From assembly GCF_001518015.1 (NCBI RefSeq), contig NZ_LPUY01000008.1:62001-126000 (forward strand): a stretch of DNA of 64,000 nt, written 5' to 3'. The position numbers and the translations under genes were made by a program. Every line of letters starts with the position of its first letter. The stretch's first letter is position 1. The notes beneath the pieces are model-generated. The model was not told where the DNA came from. It worked only from the letters and a program-made list of their open reading frames with translations, and did not search any database. Shown one piece after another: positions 18,470 through 27,392 of the stretch. This DNA is from Tritonibacter horizontis (GTDB lineage: Bacteria > Pseudomonadota > Alphaproteobacteria > Rhodobacterales > Rhodobacteraceae).

Positions 18470-19521
18470 TCTCGAAAGACGATCTCCGTGCGGCAGTCGG
18501 GTCCGGGCTTGTGTCCGAAGCGCAAGCTGCGTCCCTGACAGCCTTGGCCGACAGCAGACGGGGCGCGCGTGAACATCTCGCGCCCGGAGACGAGCCCTTT
18601 GAACTGTTCAAAGGGTTCAACGAGATATTTATCGTCGTTGGCCTTGGCATATTGACCATGGGTTGGATCGCGGTGGTGACGGCCTCGATGCTGACGGAAA
18701 TCGTGAACTACAAGACCCAGATGACGACCGCAGCCCTCATCGGTGCGGCAATCCTCTGGGGATTGTCCGAATATTTCATTCGCCGTCGCCGCATGATCGC
18801 CCCGGCGATAGCTCTGTCTGTGCTGTTTGGCGCGAATGCGGCGATGGGGCTGGTGGCGCAATTTGCGCAGCCCTTCATGATCGCACAGGAAGACTATTCG
18901 TCGCTGCCGCTCGCACTCAGTCTCTCAACTTTGGCCCTGTTGATCTACTGGTGGCGGTTTCGCGTGCCTTTTGCGATGGCACTGATTGCGCTGGGGCTTT
19001 TTGCCGTTGCCTTGATACTCGCAGCAGATCAATCCGGCGCACCAACGGAAATCGGCGACCTGTTTCTACTGAGCGCCAATGGCCCGTTTGCCTGGATCAC
19101 GCTGCTTGTGGGGATGCTGGTGTTCGGCGTTGCGATGATCTTTGATCTCAGCGATCCGCATCGCGTCACACGCAGATCCGCACAGGGGTTTTGGTTGCAT
19201 GTGGTTGCAGCACCCGCATTGGTGAACACGACGGCGCTGACGCTGCTCGACAACGATCAGGGGTTCATACTTGCGGTGGTTCTTGGGCTTTTTGCGCTTG
19301 TCGCCATCGTCATTGATCGCCGGTCATTTCTCATAACCGCAATCGGGTATATTGTCGCGCTCAGCACAACTGTTTTTGACAGCGAAGGCACCGGCTTCAG
19401 CATCCTGGCACTTGGTGTTGCGCTGGTTTTCCTGGGCGCTTTCTGGGCGAGAATCCGCGCGGCGCTGCTCTCACTGCTCTCTGGCGTGCTGCCGCTTCAC
19501 CGCCTTCCGCCCTCACACTGA
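18466..19521 (+). CDS. Polytopic membrane protein between hslV and hslU
   Basis: A 351-residue integral membrane protein with about ten hydrophobic segments from residue 55 onward and a short cytosolic N-terminus ([28 protein letters not shown]) that looks like a small helical DUF2157-type head. I cannot assign a function. The start is a GTG whose last two bases lie in the hslV stop (GTGA), so translation is coupled to hslV. It ends 13 bases before hslU. Placement inside the heat-shock protease operon suggests co-expression with HslVU, but a functional link is only inference. Confidence 0.8.
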   Translation: MISKDDLRAAVGSGLVSEAQAASLTALADSRRGAREHLAPGDEPFELFKGFNEIFIVVGLGILTMGWIAVVTASMLTEIVNYKTQMTTAALIGAAILWGLSEYFIRRRRMIAPAIALSVLFGANAAMGLVAQFAQPFMIAQEDYSSLPLALSLSTLALLIYWWRFRVPFAMALIALGLFAVALILAADQSGAPTEIGDLFLLSANGPFAWITLLVGMLVFGVAMIFDLSDPHRVTRRSAQGFWLHVVAAPALVNTTALTLLDNDQGFILAVVLGLFALVAIVIDRRSFLITAIGYIVALSTTVFDSEGTGFSILALGVALVFLGAFWARIRAALLSLLSGVLPLHRLPPSH

Positions 19522-19534
19522 ACAAGGGATAGAC

Positions 19535-20845
19535 ATGACTGATCTGACCCCCCGGGAAATCGTCTCCGAACTCGACAGATTCATTATTGGCCAGAAGGAC
19601 GCAAAACGTGCCGTCGCGGTCGCCCTGCGCAATCGCTGGCGTCGCAAACAACTGCCCGATGATCTTCGCGATGAGGTCCATCCAAAGAACATTCTGATGA
19701 TCGGCCCCACCGGCGTCGGCAAGACCGAGATTTCCCGCCGCCTGGCAAAGCTCGCCAACGCGCCCTTTATCAAGGTCGAAGCCACCAAGTTCACCGAAGT
19801 TGGATATGTGGGCCGTGATGTGGATCAGATCATTCGTGATCTGGTTGATACGGCAATTGTGCAGACCCGCGACCGCATGCGCGATGAGGTCAAAGCAAGG
19901 GCGCTCAAAGCCGCAGAAGCCAGAGTCCTGGAAGCCATCGCCGGGGCTGACGCCCGCGAGAGCACCCTGGAGATGTTTCGCAAGAAGCTCAAATCCGGCG
20001 AGCTGGACGACACCGTGATCGAACTTGAGCTGACAGATTCTTCCAATCCGATGGGCGGCATGTTCGAAATTCCCGGCCAGCCCGGTGGTAATATGGGAAT
20101 GATGAACCTCGGTGATCTGTTCGGAAAGGCCATGGGCAACCGGACCACCAAGAAAAAACTGACAGTTGCCGAAAGCTATGACGTTCTCGTCAGCGAAGAA
20201 GCGGACAAGCTGCTAGACGATGAAACCGTCAACAAAGCCGCGCTTGAAGCGGTGGAGCAAAACGGCATCGTTTTCCTGGACGAGATAGACAAGGTTTGTG
20301 TCCGCTCCGATGTTCGTGGCGGTGATGTCAGCCGCGAGGGTGTGCAACGCGATCTCTTGCCTCTGATAGAAGGCACGACAGTCAGCACCAAACACGGGCC
20401 GGTGAAAACGGATCATATCCTGTTTATCGCATCCGGCGCTTTTCACATCGCGAAACCCTCTGATCTGTTGCCGGAACTACAAGGGCGACTGCCAATCCGC
20501 GTCAATCTGCGGGCCTTGAATGAAGAGGACTTCGTTCGCATCCTGACCGAAACCGACAATGCCCTGACCCGCCAGTATGAGGCGCTGTTGGGCACTGAGA
20601 AGGTCAAGGTGACGTTCACGACCGATGGGATCCACGGGCTCGCTCAGATTGCTGCCGAAGTGAATCACAGCGTCGAGAACATCGGTGCCCGTCGTCTTTA
20701 TACCGTCATGGAGCGGGTGTTCGAGGAATTGTCTTTCACAGCACCGGACTGTCCCGGAACCGAAATCGTCGTCGACGCCGCCTTTGTGAACAAGAACCTC
20801 AGAGAGCTGACAAAATCGACAGATCTCAGCCGCTACGTGCTTTGA
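19535..20845 (+). CDS. hslU: ATP-dependent protease ATPase subunit HslU (ClpY)
   Basis: AAA+ unfoldase that feeds substrates to HslV. In the 436-residue protein, Walker A is GPTGVGKT at 57-64 and Walker B is IVFLDEIDK. The insertion (I) domain spans about 110-230, with a Met/Gly-rich stretch ([20 protein letters not shown]), and the C-terminus DLSRYVL inserts into HslV. The pore motif VGYVGRDV is intact. The frame is open far upstream, but the ATG at 19535 (AAGGGAT site) gives the family N-terminus [17 protein letters not shown]. Confidence 0.97.
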   Translation: MTDLTPREIVSELDRFIIGQKDAKRAVAVALRNRWRRKQLPDDLRDEVHPKNILMIGPTGVGKTEISRRLAKLANAPFIKVEATKFTEVGYVGRDVDQIIRDLVDTAIVQTRDRMRDEVKARALKAAEARVLEAIAGADARESTLEMFRKKLKSGELDDTVIELELTDSSNPMGGMFEIPGQPGGNMGMMNLGDLFGKAMGNRTTKKKLTVAESYDVLVSEEADKLLDDETVNKAALEAVEQNGIVFLDEIDKVCVRSDVRGGDVSREGVQRDLLPLIEGTTVSTKHGPVKTDHILFIASGAFHIAKPSDLLPELQGRLPIRVNLRALNEEDFVRILTETDNALTRQYEALLGTEKVKVTFTTDGIHGLAQIAAEVNHSVENIGARRLYTVMERVFEELSFTAPDCPGTEIVVDAAFVNKNLRELTKSTDLSRYVL

Positions 20846-20853
20846 ACAACTGG

Positions 20854-20887
20854 TCCTGTCCCGCCCGTCTACCGGGGTGGGACAGGA
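20854..20887. terminator. Hairpin between convergent hslU and smr
   Basis: A 13-bp stem (20854-20866 with 20875-20887, one G-T pair, loop 20867-20874) lies between the two converging genes. Neither side has a clear T run, so it is either a factor-dependent bidirectional terminator or a 3'-end stabiliser. Confidence 0.5.
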
Positions 20888-20906
20888 GACCCATCAGGCG
20901 GACCAC

Positions 20907-21506
20907 TCACCGGTTGCGACGCAAATAAACATAATAGGCGCCGTCCCCGCCATGGCTGATATGCGCCGCAGTGATTTGCAGCACGGCCTGCGCCAGCGGC
21001 GGCAGGGATAACCATTGTGGTACCTGATGCCGCAGAACCCCGCGCGGCACGGGCATCGGTCCCGGTTCATCGCGATCTTTACCCTTTCCGGTAATCACCA
21101 GAACCAACCGTTTTTCAGAGGCTTGGGCATTTAGAATGAACCGGACCAATGCGCCATGTGCGGCATCCATCCGCATCCCGTGCAGGTCAAGTTTTCCTTC
21201 CGGCTTCAGCTTGCCCCGTTTCATCCGGCGAAAGGCTTTTTCATCCATCCGCAACGGATTTGCGGCCAGTTTTCGTCCCAGACTTGGCTTCAGATCGTGG
21301 CGTGGTGCGGGCGCACAGGTCTTGCTGCCGACCTTAAACTCCGACAGCGGGACAGATGTCCGATGAGGCTTTGGTTTGGGTGACGGAAGTGGCGGTTCGG
21401 CATGGCTCCCCGCCTTTTCTGCTCGGCTCGTCTGCAACTTTTCGGTATGAGCCACGACCTTTTTCCAAAGGTCGATCTCGTCTGATGTCAGCTTGCGGCG
21501 GCTCAT
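20907..21506 (-). CDS. Smr-domain protein (putative endonuclease)
   Basis: A 199-residue protein with a disordered, Pro/Lys-rich N-terminal half and a C-terminal Smr domain (MutS2 C-terminal type). The Smr signature LDLHGMRMDAAHGAL (from residue 107) and VLVITGKGKD are clear, as is the HGGDGAYYVYLRR end. Smr domains nick or cleave DNA or RNA; recent work links them to ribosome rescue. Its start codon and the mltA stop share one base (TGATG), and with mltA and the Tim44-like gene it forms a three-gene minus-strand operon. Confidence 0.9.
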   Translation of the reverse strand: MSRRKLTSDEIDLWKKVVAHTEKLQTSRAEKAGSHAEPPLPSPKPKPHRTSVPLSEFKVGSKTCAPAPRHDLKPSLGRKLAANPLRMDEKAFRRMKRGKLKPEGKLDLHGMRMDAAHGALVRFILNAQASEKRLVLVITGKGKDRDEPGPMPVPRGVLRHQVPQWLSLPPLAQAVLQITAAHISHGGDGAYYVYLRRNR

Positions 21507-22564
21507 CAGATATCATCCGGCAACAATGCATAGGCCCGTTGGATCGGCATCAACACAAACATCCGGCCAGGATCCTTGAGTTGACCGGCCTGGCGTCCGG
21601 CCTCATCCCCTGCTCCGAAGAATATATCGGCCCGTTGCGCCCCTTTGATCGCCGATCCGGTGTCTTGCGCGATCATCAGGCGACGCATCTTGGTTTCACC
21701 ATTCTTTTCCAGCCAGACAGGCGCCCCAAGCGGGGTATAGGCCGGATCTACCGCGACCGAGCGCAACGGCGTGATCGACCGGTTCATGGCACCAAGCGGC
21801 CCTTTGTTTGGTGCAACACGGTTCACTTCCCGGAAAAAGACATAAGACGGATTGTGCATCAAAAGCTCGTTGCCGATCTTTGGATTTCTGCGCACCCAGT
21901 TGCTGATGACCCGTGCGCTCACCTGGTGCAGGTTATAAATTCCACGCCGCGCCAATTCCTGGCCGATCGACCGATAAGGGTGCCCATTCGCACCGCCATA
22001 CCCGAGCCTTATGGTTGACCCGTTGGTAAGCTTGATCCGACCAGAGCCTTGGATCTGCAGGAAAAAAAGCTCTACCGGGTCATCGACCCAGGCGATCTCC
22101 AGTCCCCGCCCCTCCATCACGCCGCTGGTGAGAAGATCCCGTCGGGTGAGCCAGGGCGAATTTTGTCGGGCCTCAGGTGGCATTCTATAGACCGGATAAC
22201 GATAGCGACTGGTTGGGACCAGAGATCCCTGCAATTCGGGCTCGAAGTAGCCAGTGAACAGCCCCTCATGACCATCCTCGATCATGACAGGGCGGAAAAA
22301 CAGCTCGAAGAAACTGCGGGCGCCGCTGTCATCTGCACTCTGAGCCATCGCACAGAGGGATTGCCAGTCCGCCGCATCCATATCCATGCAGGTGTTCCGA
22401 AAAACACGAAGCGCCTCGACATGATTGTCGAGGTCCCAATCGGAAAGATCTCCGAATTCAAGAATACGATGAGAAACCGAGTCCGCAGTTTGCGCTCCGA
22501 CACCGGAACAAAGGGCCGCGGCCAGAAAAGCCGCGCCAAGTCCCCGCCGAAGCGCCTCTGTCAT
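21506..22564 (-). CDS. mltA: Membrane-bound lytic murein transglycosylase A
   Basis: Periplasmic enzyme that cuts peptidoglycan glycan strands with formation of 1,6-anhydro-MurNAc. The 352-residue precursor has a cleavable signal peptide (RRGLGAAFLAAALCSGVGA, residues 6-24), with no proper lipobox, so it may be a soluble or loosely bound form. The MltA core (FTGYFEPELQGS, QIQGSGRI, YGGANGHPYRSIG) is followed by the 3D domain with VDPAYTPLGAPVWLE and the aspartate-rich AQDTGSAIKGAQRADIFFG. The ATG at 22564 overlaps the upstream stop (ATGA). Its anhydro products feed the sort of recycling the amgK-murU genes perform. Confidence 0.94.
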   Translation of the reverse strand: MTEALRRGLGAAFLAAALCSGVGAQTADSVSHRILEFGDLSDWDLDNHVEALRVFRNTCMDMDAADWQSLCAMAQSADDSGARSFFELFFRPVMIEDGHEGLFTGYFEPELQGSLVPTSRYRYPVYRMPPEARQNSPWLTRRDLLTSGVMEGRGLEIAWVDDPVELFFLQIQGSGRIKLTNGSTIRLGYGGANGHPYRSIGQELARRGIYNLHQVSARVISNWVRRNPKIGNELLMHNPSYVFFREVNRVAPNKGPLGAMNRSITPLRSVAVDPAYTPLGAPVWLEKNGETKMRRLMIAQDTGSAIKGAQRADIFFGAGDEAGRQAGQLKDPGRMFVLMPIQRAYALLPDDI

Positions 22565-23217
22565 GCGTCCGTTGCCACCAGCTGCCAGTTCGGATCGTCG
22601 CCACCCATGTGCCGAGAGAAGGTCCAAGTATCTTTCTGGCGTTTCACGGCCTTTGGATCACCTTCGACGATTTCGCCGCTGCGGTTGCGAACGGCGGAGG
22701 TCAACTCGCCAACGAACCGTACGGTGATATCAGCCGTCCCGGTCGCCTCGTCAAAAGTGGCGTCGGCGATTGAGGTTTCACGCACGCCAATGAATTCCGC
22801 TTCGATGGTCAGGCCCTGATCCTCGCGATTGGAAACCGCATCGACAAAGCTTTGAAAAATCTCGTCAGAGATAAACGGCTGAATACCGTCGAGCTCTCCG
22901 GTTTCAAACCCCATCAGGATCATCTCGTAGGCACCGCGGGCACCCTGCACGAACTCCGCCACGTGAAACGACGGTTCCGCGCGCTTCATTGCTGCAAACG
23001 CTTGGGCTTGCGGGCTTCCCTCATCGACAAAGGCCACGATATCATCATCGGGGCTCCCGTCGATTACTTCGAATTTGCGCTGGGGCGCGCGGACTTCGGA
23101 CCCGGACAGTGGCGGCTTTTCAAAGCCCTCACGTGTACCCAGAACGCTCTTCAGGCGCAGGATCAGAAAAACCGCGATGCCGGCCAGGACCAAAAGCTCT
23201 ATCAAGGGCGACTCCAT
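22561..23217 (-). CDS. Tim44-domain membrane-anchored protein
   Basis: A 218-residue protein with one N-terminal membrane anchor (residues 5-25), a short charged linker and a C-terminal Tim44-like domain (FVQGARGAYEMILMGFETGELD to the end, TWTFSRHMGGDDPNWQLVATDA). Alphaproteobacterial homologues, sometimes called TimA, are ancestral to the mitochondrial import motor subunit Tim44. The bacterial role is poorly known, probably in membrane protein handling. It leads the minus-strand operon with mltA and smr, and its divergent neighbour is fxsA, with a perfect palindrome between them. SecB is encoded one gene beyond fxsA. Confidence 0.9.
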   Translation of the reverse strand: MESPLIELLVLAGIAVFLILRLKSVLGTREGFEKPPLSGSEVRAPQRKFEVIDGSPDDDIVAFVDEGSPQAQAFAAMKRAEPSFHVAEFVQGARGAYEMILMGFETGELDGIQPFISDEIFQSFVDAVSNREDQGLTIEAEFIGVRETSIADATFDEATGTADITVRFVGELTSAVRNRSGEIVEGDPKAVKRQKDTWTFSRHMGGDDPNWQLVATDA

Positions 23218-23242
23218 TCATACCTCTTGTCCACCAGGACCT

Positions 23243-23259
23243 GTTGGTTTGAAACCAAC
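23243..23259. promoter_or_regulatory. Perfect 17-bp palindrome between Tim44-like gene and fxsA
   Basis: GTTGGTTTGAAACCAAC: 8-bp arms around one central base, in the middle of the 113-base divergent spacer. This is the layout of a repressor or activator operator serving both genes. I do not recognise the motif. Confidence 0.5.
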
Positions 23260-23330
23260 GTGTTCTGCTCTTATGTAGGTGACAGGCGGGACCAAGTCCA
23301 CCGTTCTGCCCTATGGAGAGGACGCCTATC

Positions 23331-23828
23331 ATGCCACTTTTTCTGGCTTTTCTGCTGGTACCTATCATTGAAATCGGCCTGTTCATTCAGGTCGGCAGCG
23401 TGATCGGTCTCTGGCCGACCCTCGGGATTGTCATATTGACGGCAATTTTGGGCACCTGGCTGGTCAAGACTCAGGGCCGTCTGGCCCTTGGGCAGTTGCG
23501 CGGCTCGTTTGAACAATTGTCGGATCCAACGGAGCCTCTTGCCCACGGCGCGATGATTTTGCTGGCAGGCGCGCTGCTTCTCACACCCGGATTTTTTACC
23601 GACGCCATGGGGTTTGTGTTGCTCGTCCCCGGGTTTCGCAGTCGGGCCTTTGCCTATCTGCGCAGCAAGGTAACGGTGGCATCTTTTCAGATGGGGACCG
23701 GACCGGCAAACCGACCAACACACACGGGACCGCAGCCGGGCAACGGGGTCATCGATGGTGAATTCGAAGATGTCACCCCGCGCCCCCGTCACAAAGGTCC
23801 ATCCGGCTGGGTGGAGGACCAAAAATAA
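23331..23828 (+). CDS. fxsA: FxsA family membrane protein
   Basis: A 165-residue cytoplasmic membrane protein of the FxsA family, named because its overproduction in E. coli relieves F-plasmid exclusion of phage T7. The hydrophobic part (residues 1-100) carries the family's PIIEIGLFIQVG and LTPGFFTDAMGFVLLVPGFR; the C-terminal tail is polar and disordered (residues 115-165). I choose the ATG at 23331, with GGAGAGG about 10 bases upstream, over an ATG at 23313 that would cover that site. It is followed 64 bases later by secB, so the two are likely co-transcribed. Confidence 0.92.
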   Translation: MPLFLAFLLVPIIEIGLFIQVGSVIGLWPTLGIVILTAILGTWLVKTQGRLALGQLRGSFEQLSDPTEPLAHGAMILLAGALLLTPGFFTDAMGFVLLVPGFRSRAFAYLRSKVTVASFQMGTGPANRPTHTGPQPGNGVIDGEFEDVTPRPRHKGPSGWVEDQK

Positions 23829-23892
23829 GACTTTGAGGAAGCTCGCCCAAGCTGGTAAGCACGCTGCGACACGCAAAATTCAGGAGAGTTCC

Positions 23893-24384
23893 ATGGCCGA
23901 AAATGGCGCAACCGCAGAGGGTACAGGTCAGCCGCCGGTGCAGATGAATATTCTCGGGCAGTTCATCCGCGACCTGTCGTTTGAGAACGTGATGGCCCAA
24001 AAAGGCGTCGGTGGCGAAGTCCAGCCAGACGTCAACGTTCAAGTTGCGCTGGATGCCAAAAAGCGCAGCACCGAAAATCAGTACGAAGTCATCACCAAGC
24101 TGACAATCGAGTCAAAGAACAAGGCCGGTGGCGAGACGCTGTTCGTGCTGGAACTGGAATACGTTGGTATTTTCAACATCTCAGGCGTGCCAGAGGATCA
24201 GTTGCACCCGTTCTTGTTGATCGAATGCCCGCGGATGCTGTTCCCATTCCTGCGCCGGATCGTGTCCGACATCAGCCGTGACGGTGGTTTCCCGCCGCTG
24301 AACCTGGACAACATCGACTTTGTCGGCATCTACCGCAACGAGCTTGCGCGGCGTCAGACCCCCGCTGACGAAACAGTGAACTAA
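23893..24384 (+). CDS. secB: Protein-export chaperone SecB
   Basis: Homotetrameric cytosolic chaperone that keeps secretory precursors unfolded and hands them to SecA. The 163-residue protein has the family core MNILGQFIRDLSFENV (residues 18-33), LELEYVGIFNISGV and ECPRMLFPFLRRIVSDISRDGGFPPL (the SecA-binding side is in two blocks). A CAGGAG site precedes the ATG at 23893; the open frame upstream overlaps fxsA and is not used. A terminator follows immediately. The secB-dnaQ-coaE-aroE-maf neighbourhood is typical of the region next to oriC in alphaproteobacteria. Confidence 0.97.
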   Translation: MAENGATAEGTGQPPVQMNILGQFIRDLSFENVMAQKGVGGEVQPDVNVQVALDAKKRSTENQYEVITKLTIESKNKAGGETLFVLELEYVGIFNISGVPEDQLHPFLLIECPRMLFPFLRRIVSDISRDGGFPPLNLDNIDFVGIYRNELARRQTPADETVN

Positions 24385-24410
24385 AGCGACACATCGCATC
24401 AGTGTTCAGG

Positions 24411-24441
24411 AGCGTCGCCCCCTCTGGGAGCGGCGCTTTTT
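24411..24441 (+). terminator. Rho-independent terminator after secB
   Basis: Stem AGCGTCGC (24411-24418) with GCGGCGCT (24430-24437, one wobble pair), extended inside by C/G pairs and ending in TTTTT. It stops exactly at the dnaQ stop codon on the other strand. Confidence 0.85.
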
Positions 24442-25172
24442 CAGTTCTGACCAGCGTTCCAAAGCGCGTCTTCGCCGAGTTTGGCGACAAAGGCGTCATG
24501 CGCTGCTTTTTCCTCTGCGGTCAATTTCGTCGGCAATTGCACAGGTCTCGGCTGCGGACGCCAATCACTGTCAACCTCGCGCGGGCCGTTGGATGATTGG
24601 GTCGACAATCCGAAATCCGGTTGCCGTCCGCCGATCAGCTCAAGATACACATCCGCGAGAATTTCCGAGTCGAGCAATGCGCCGTGCAGGGTTCGGTTGG
24701 TATTGTCGATGCTGAACCGGCGGCAAAGCGCATCCAGCGAGGCAGGAGAACCGGGGAACCGTTTGCGCGCAATCGCCAGGGTGTCGATGGCCTGATCCAT
24801 CGGCAGTTGACGCAGGTTCAGCCAGCCGAGTTCCGCGTTCAAGAACTTCATGTCAAAACTGGCGTTGTGGATCACAAGTTTTGCATCGCCGACGAAATCC
24901 AGAAACTTCTGGCCGATTTTGGCGAAAACCGGTTTATCCCGCAGCGTCACAGCCCCCGGAGACGGTTGTTGTGGCGGCTCCAGCAGGTCAGGCCCAATCC
25001 CGTGAACGCCAAAGGCCTCGGCCGGCATGGAGCGTTCCGGATTTATATATTCGTGAAACGTCTTGCCGGTCGGCATGTGGTTGAACAGCTCCACCGCGCC
25101 GATCTCGACAATTCTGTCGCCTGAAAACGGATCAAAACCTGTGGTTTCCGTATCGAGTACGATTTCACGCAT
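24441..25172 (-). CDS. dnaQ: DNA polymerase III epsilon subunit (proofreading exonuclease)
   Basis: 3'-5' proofreading exonuclease of the replicative polymerase. The 243-residue protein has the DEDDh motifs: ExoI VLDTETTG (Asp7, Glu9), ExoII HNASFDMKFL and ExoIII HGALLDSEILADVYLEL. The C-terminal tail that binds the alpha subunit is Lys/Ala-rich. The start at 25172 overlaps the coaE 3' end by 8 bases; the open frame continues upstream but gives a non-family N-terminus. Confidence 0.95.
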   Translation of the reverse strand: MREIVLDTETTGFDPFSGDRIVEIGAVELFNHMPTGKTFHEYINPERSMPAEAFGVHGIGPDLLEPPQQPSPGAVTLRDKPVFAKIGQKFLDFVGDAKLVIHNASFDMKFLNAELGWLNLRQLPMDQAIDTLAIARKRFPGSPASLDALCRRFSIDNTNRTLHGALLDSEILADVYLELIGGRQPDFGLSTQSSNGPREVDSDWRPQPRPVQLPTKLTAEEKAAHDAFVAKLGEDALWNAGQN

Positions 25173-25758
25173 GACCCATCCTCCGTCTGATGTCGTCCAA
25201 GACAGCTGAAACCTGATCCCGTGCATGTGGCAGGCTATCGGTTTCGATCTTGTAGTCGCTCTTTCTCAGTTTTTCGTCGATCGGAAGCTGCTTCGAGAGG
25301 ATCTGATCAAACTGGCTGGCGCTCATCGTGCCACGGGCCAAGACGCGACCTTGTTGCGTTTTCGGATCTACATAGACACATGCAACCGCGTCCATTTCCG
25401 TGTCACTGCCTGTCTCAAACAGCAGGGGAATGTCGAAGACCAGGATACCTGTTTTTATGCTCGACCGAAAGGCCTGCCGGTCGGCCTGAACCAGCGGATG
25501 GACAATGGATTCGATCTGATCCAGTACAGATTTATCATTCAAAATCAAATCTTTGAGTATACCTCTGTCAACCGCTCCGTTTTTGATTGCAGTTGGAAAG
25601 GCATCACCTATCGGACCGACGGCCGCACCACCCAAACTGTAGAGCCGATGAACGGCAGCATCCGCGTCCCAGATCTTGCAACCCAATTCTGCAAAGATTT
25701 TTGCGGTAGTGGATTTGCCCATACCGATGGAACCGGTCAGGCCGAGCGAGAACCTCAT
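25165..25758 (-). CDS. coaE: Dephospho-CoA kinase
   Basis: Last enzyme of coenzyme A synthesis: phosphorylates the 3'-hydroxyl of dephospho-CoA. The 197-residue P-loop kinase has Walker A GSIGMGKS at 9-16, WDADAAVHRLY (acceptor binding) and VFDIPLLFETG. It overlaps aroE upstream by 4 bases and dnaQ downstream by 8, so the genes are translated as one unit. Confidence 0.96.
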   Translation of the reverse strand: MRFSLGLTGSIGMGKSTTAKIFAELGCKIWDADAAVHRLYSLGGAAVGPIGDAFPTAIKNGAVDRGILKDLILNDKSVLDQIESIVHPLVQADRQAFRSSIKTGILVFDIPLLFETGSDTEMDAVACVYVDPKTQQGRVLARGTMSASQFDQILSKQLPIDEKLRKSDYKIETDSLPHARDQVSAVLDDIRRRMGHA

Positions 25759-26588
25759 TTAAGCGCTGCTTCCCGCAAGGCCTCATCAACTTCTGGCCGA
25801 TGCCCGAACCAACGTTCAAACCCTGGCACAGCCTGATGCAATAGCATTCCAAGCCCATCAACGGTCGTACAACCCGCCTGTTCGCCTGCTAGCAAAAGCT
25901 CGGTCTTTAGCGGCGCATAGACCAGATCGGCAACAACCGTTGAGGATTGCAACCCGTCCAGCGGTACCCGCAAGCGGCGCTGGCCAACCATTCCGAGAGA
26001 CGTGGTGTTCACAACCAGTGCTGCATCCTCGATGATATTGCCTGCTTGTGCCCAATCGACGACCCTGACCTTGTTGCCGAACATGCTGGCAAAGGTCTCC
26101 GCGCGGGCGCGGGTTCTATTTGTAAGACGGATTTCCGGTACGCCCGCTTCTATCAGCGACGCGACCACGGCGCGGCTTGCCCCCCCTGCGCCAAATACTG
26201 TCGCTGGCCCGGATTTTGGGTCCCAATCCGGCGCGCCCTGATGCAGGTTGGTGATGAATCCGTAACCATCCGTATTGTCAGCGACCACTGTCCCGTCTTC
26301 ACGGAAGATCAATGTATTCGCCGCACCCATAAGTTTCGCGCGATCGGTCACCTTGTCAGCAATCGTCATGATTGCTTCCTTGTGGGGAGCAGTGACATTC
26401 GCCCCCACAAACCCCATTTTTGGCAGCATTCGAATGATCTGTTCAAGGTCGTCCGCTTCCACATGCATCGGCACATAGTGCCCTTTTATCGCATGTGTAT
26501 CGAGCCAGTGTCGGTGCACCAAAGGAGAGCGCGACTGCGCAATCGGGCAGCCTATCACACCTGCGAGCGGGATTTTCTGCTCTGTCAT
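25755..26588 (-). CDS. aroE: Shikimate dehydrogenase (NADP+)
   Basis: Fourth step of the shikimate pathway: reduces 3-dehydroshikimate to shikimate with NADPH. The 277-residue protein shows the substrate site SRSPLVHRHWL and NVTAPHKEA (catalytic Lys), the dinucleotide site GAGGASRAVVA and NRTRARAE (the Arg favours NADP), and the GLGMLLHQAVPGFERWFG end. It overlaps maf upstream and coaE downstream by 4 bases each. Confidence 0.96.
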   Translation of the reverse strand: MTEQKIPLAGVIGCPIAQSRSPLVHRHWLDTHAIKGHYVPMHVEADDLEQIIRMLPKMGFVGANVTAPHKEAIMTIADKVTDRAKLMGAANTLIFREDGTVVADNTDGYGFITNLHQGAPDWDPKSGPATVFGAGGASRAVVASLIEAGVPEIRLTNRTRARAETFASMFGNKVRVVDWAQAGNIIEDAALVVNTTSLGMVGQRRLRVPLDGLQSSTVVADLVYAPLKTELLLAGEQAGCTTVDGLGMLLHQAVPGFERWFGHRPEVDEALREAALK

Positions 26589-27184
26589 TGTTCGATTATC
26601 CCCTGCAGACCTAGGTAACTTATGATTTCCAACATCGGTAATCCCAAAACATTAAAGTAGCTGCCGTCAATGGTTGTAAACAGCCGGACACCCTCTTCTT
26701 CCAATTTATAGGCTCCGACGGCATGTCGAATGCTGTCCCAATTGCGTGCCACATAATCCTCTAGGTAGCTGTCGCTACTTTGCCGCATCGCCATCCGAAC
26801 CTGCCCGACGTGCCGCCAGAGCGGCATACCATCCCGGTAGATGACTGCCGCGGACAATAGCGTGTGGCGCTTCCCCCGCATGTCCTTCAACTGTTCCAGC
26901 GCAGTTTCCGGTGTCACAGGTTTCGACAACAGGCGGCCTTCGAAATCCAGCACCTGATCGCATCCCAGTACAAGCCGGTTTGGGTGGCGCCCGGAAACCT
27001 TGCGCGCCTTTGCCTCAGCCAAGGCATCAGCGATGTCTCGCGGTGACGCGCCTTCCGACAACAATGCTGCCTTAATTGCGCCTTCATCGACGCGGGCACG
27101 TTCTACCTCTACGTTAACATTTGCCTGACGGAGCAACTGTGCACGGATGGCAGATCCGGAGGCCAGAACGATGTGGGTACTCAT
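26585..27184 (-). CDS. maf: Maf-like nucleoside triphosphate pyrophosphatase
   Basis: Housecleaning pyrophosphatase that removes non-canonical or methylated nucleotides, and a septum-related factor in some bacteria. The 199-residue protein has the ASGSAIRAQLL nucleotide site, DEGAIK, and GCDQVLDFEGRLLSKP in the position of the usual catalytic Asp. It heads the maf-aroE-coaE-dnaQ operon and is the first gene left of the putative origin, transcribed away from it. A DnaA-like box (27184-27192) touches its start codon. Confidence 0.94.
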   Translation of the reverse strand: MSTHIVLASGSAIRAQLLRQANVNVEVERARVDEGAIKAALLSEGASPRDIADALAEAKARKVSGRHPNRLVLGCDQVLDFEGRLLSKPVTPETALEQLKDMRGKRHTLLSAAVIYRDGMPLWRHVGQVRMAMRQSSDSYLEDYVARNWDSIRHAVGAYKLEEEGVRLFTTIDGSYFNVLGLPMLEIISYLGLQGIIEQ

Positions 27185-27364
27185 GTGGAAAACCCTATGG
27201 GAAAGCGTCTGATGGTTCTGGGACGTTTTGTATGCATTTCACCGCTCAGCGCAAGGCTTGGACTAAACCCCGGTTTTGATGAAAATTCTCCATGATTCCT
27301 CCATGGGGGATTGGGATAACTTTCAGAGCGTGGATAACTCGGCTCATCCCGGTTTGTCCCGGTC

Positions 27365-27373
27365 TTATCCACA
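27365..27373 (+). other. Perfect DnaA box
   Basis: TTATCCACA, identical to the consensus DnaA 9-mer, near the centre of the maf-hemJ spacer and 28 bases from an oppositely oriented 8/9 box at 27329-27337. Confidence 0.8.
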
Positions 27374-27392
27374 AGAGTGGAAAGGTAAACAT

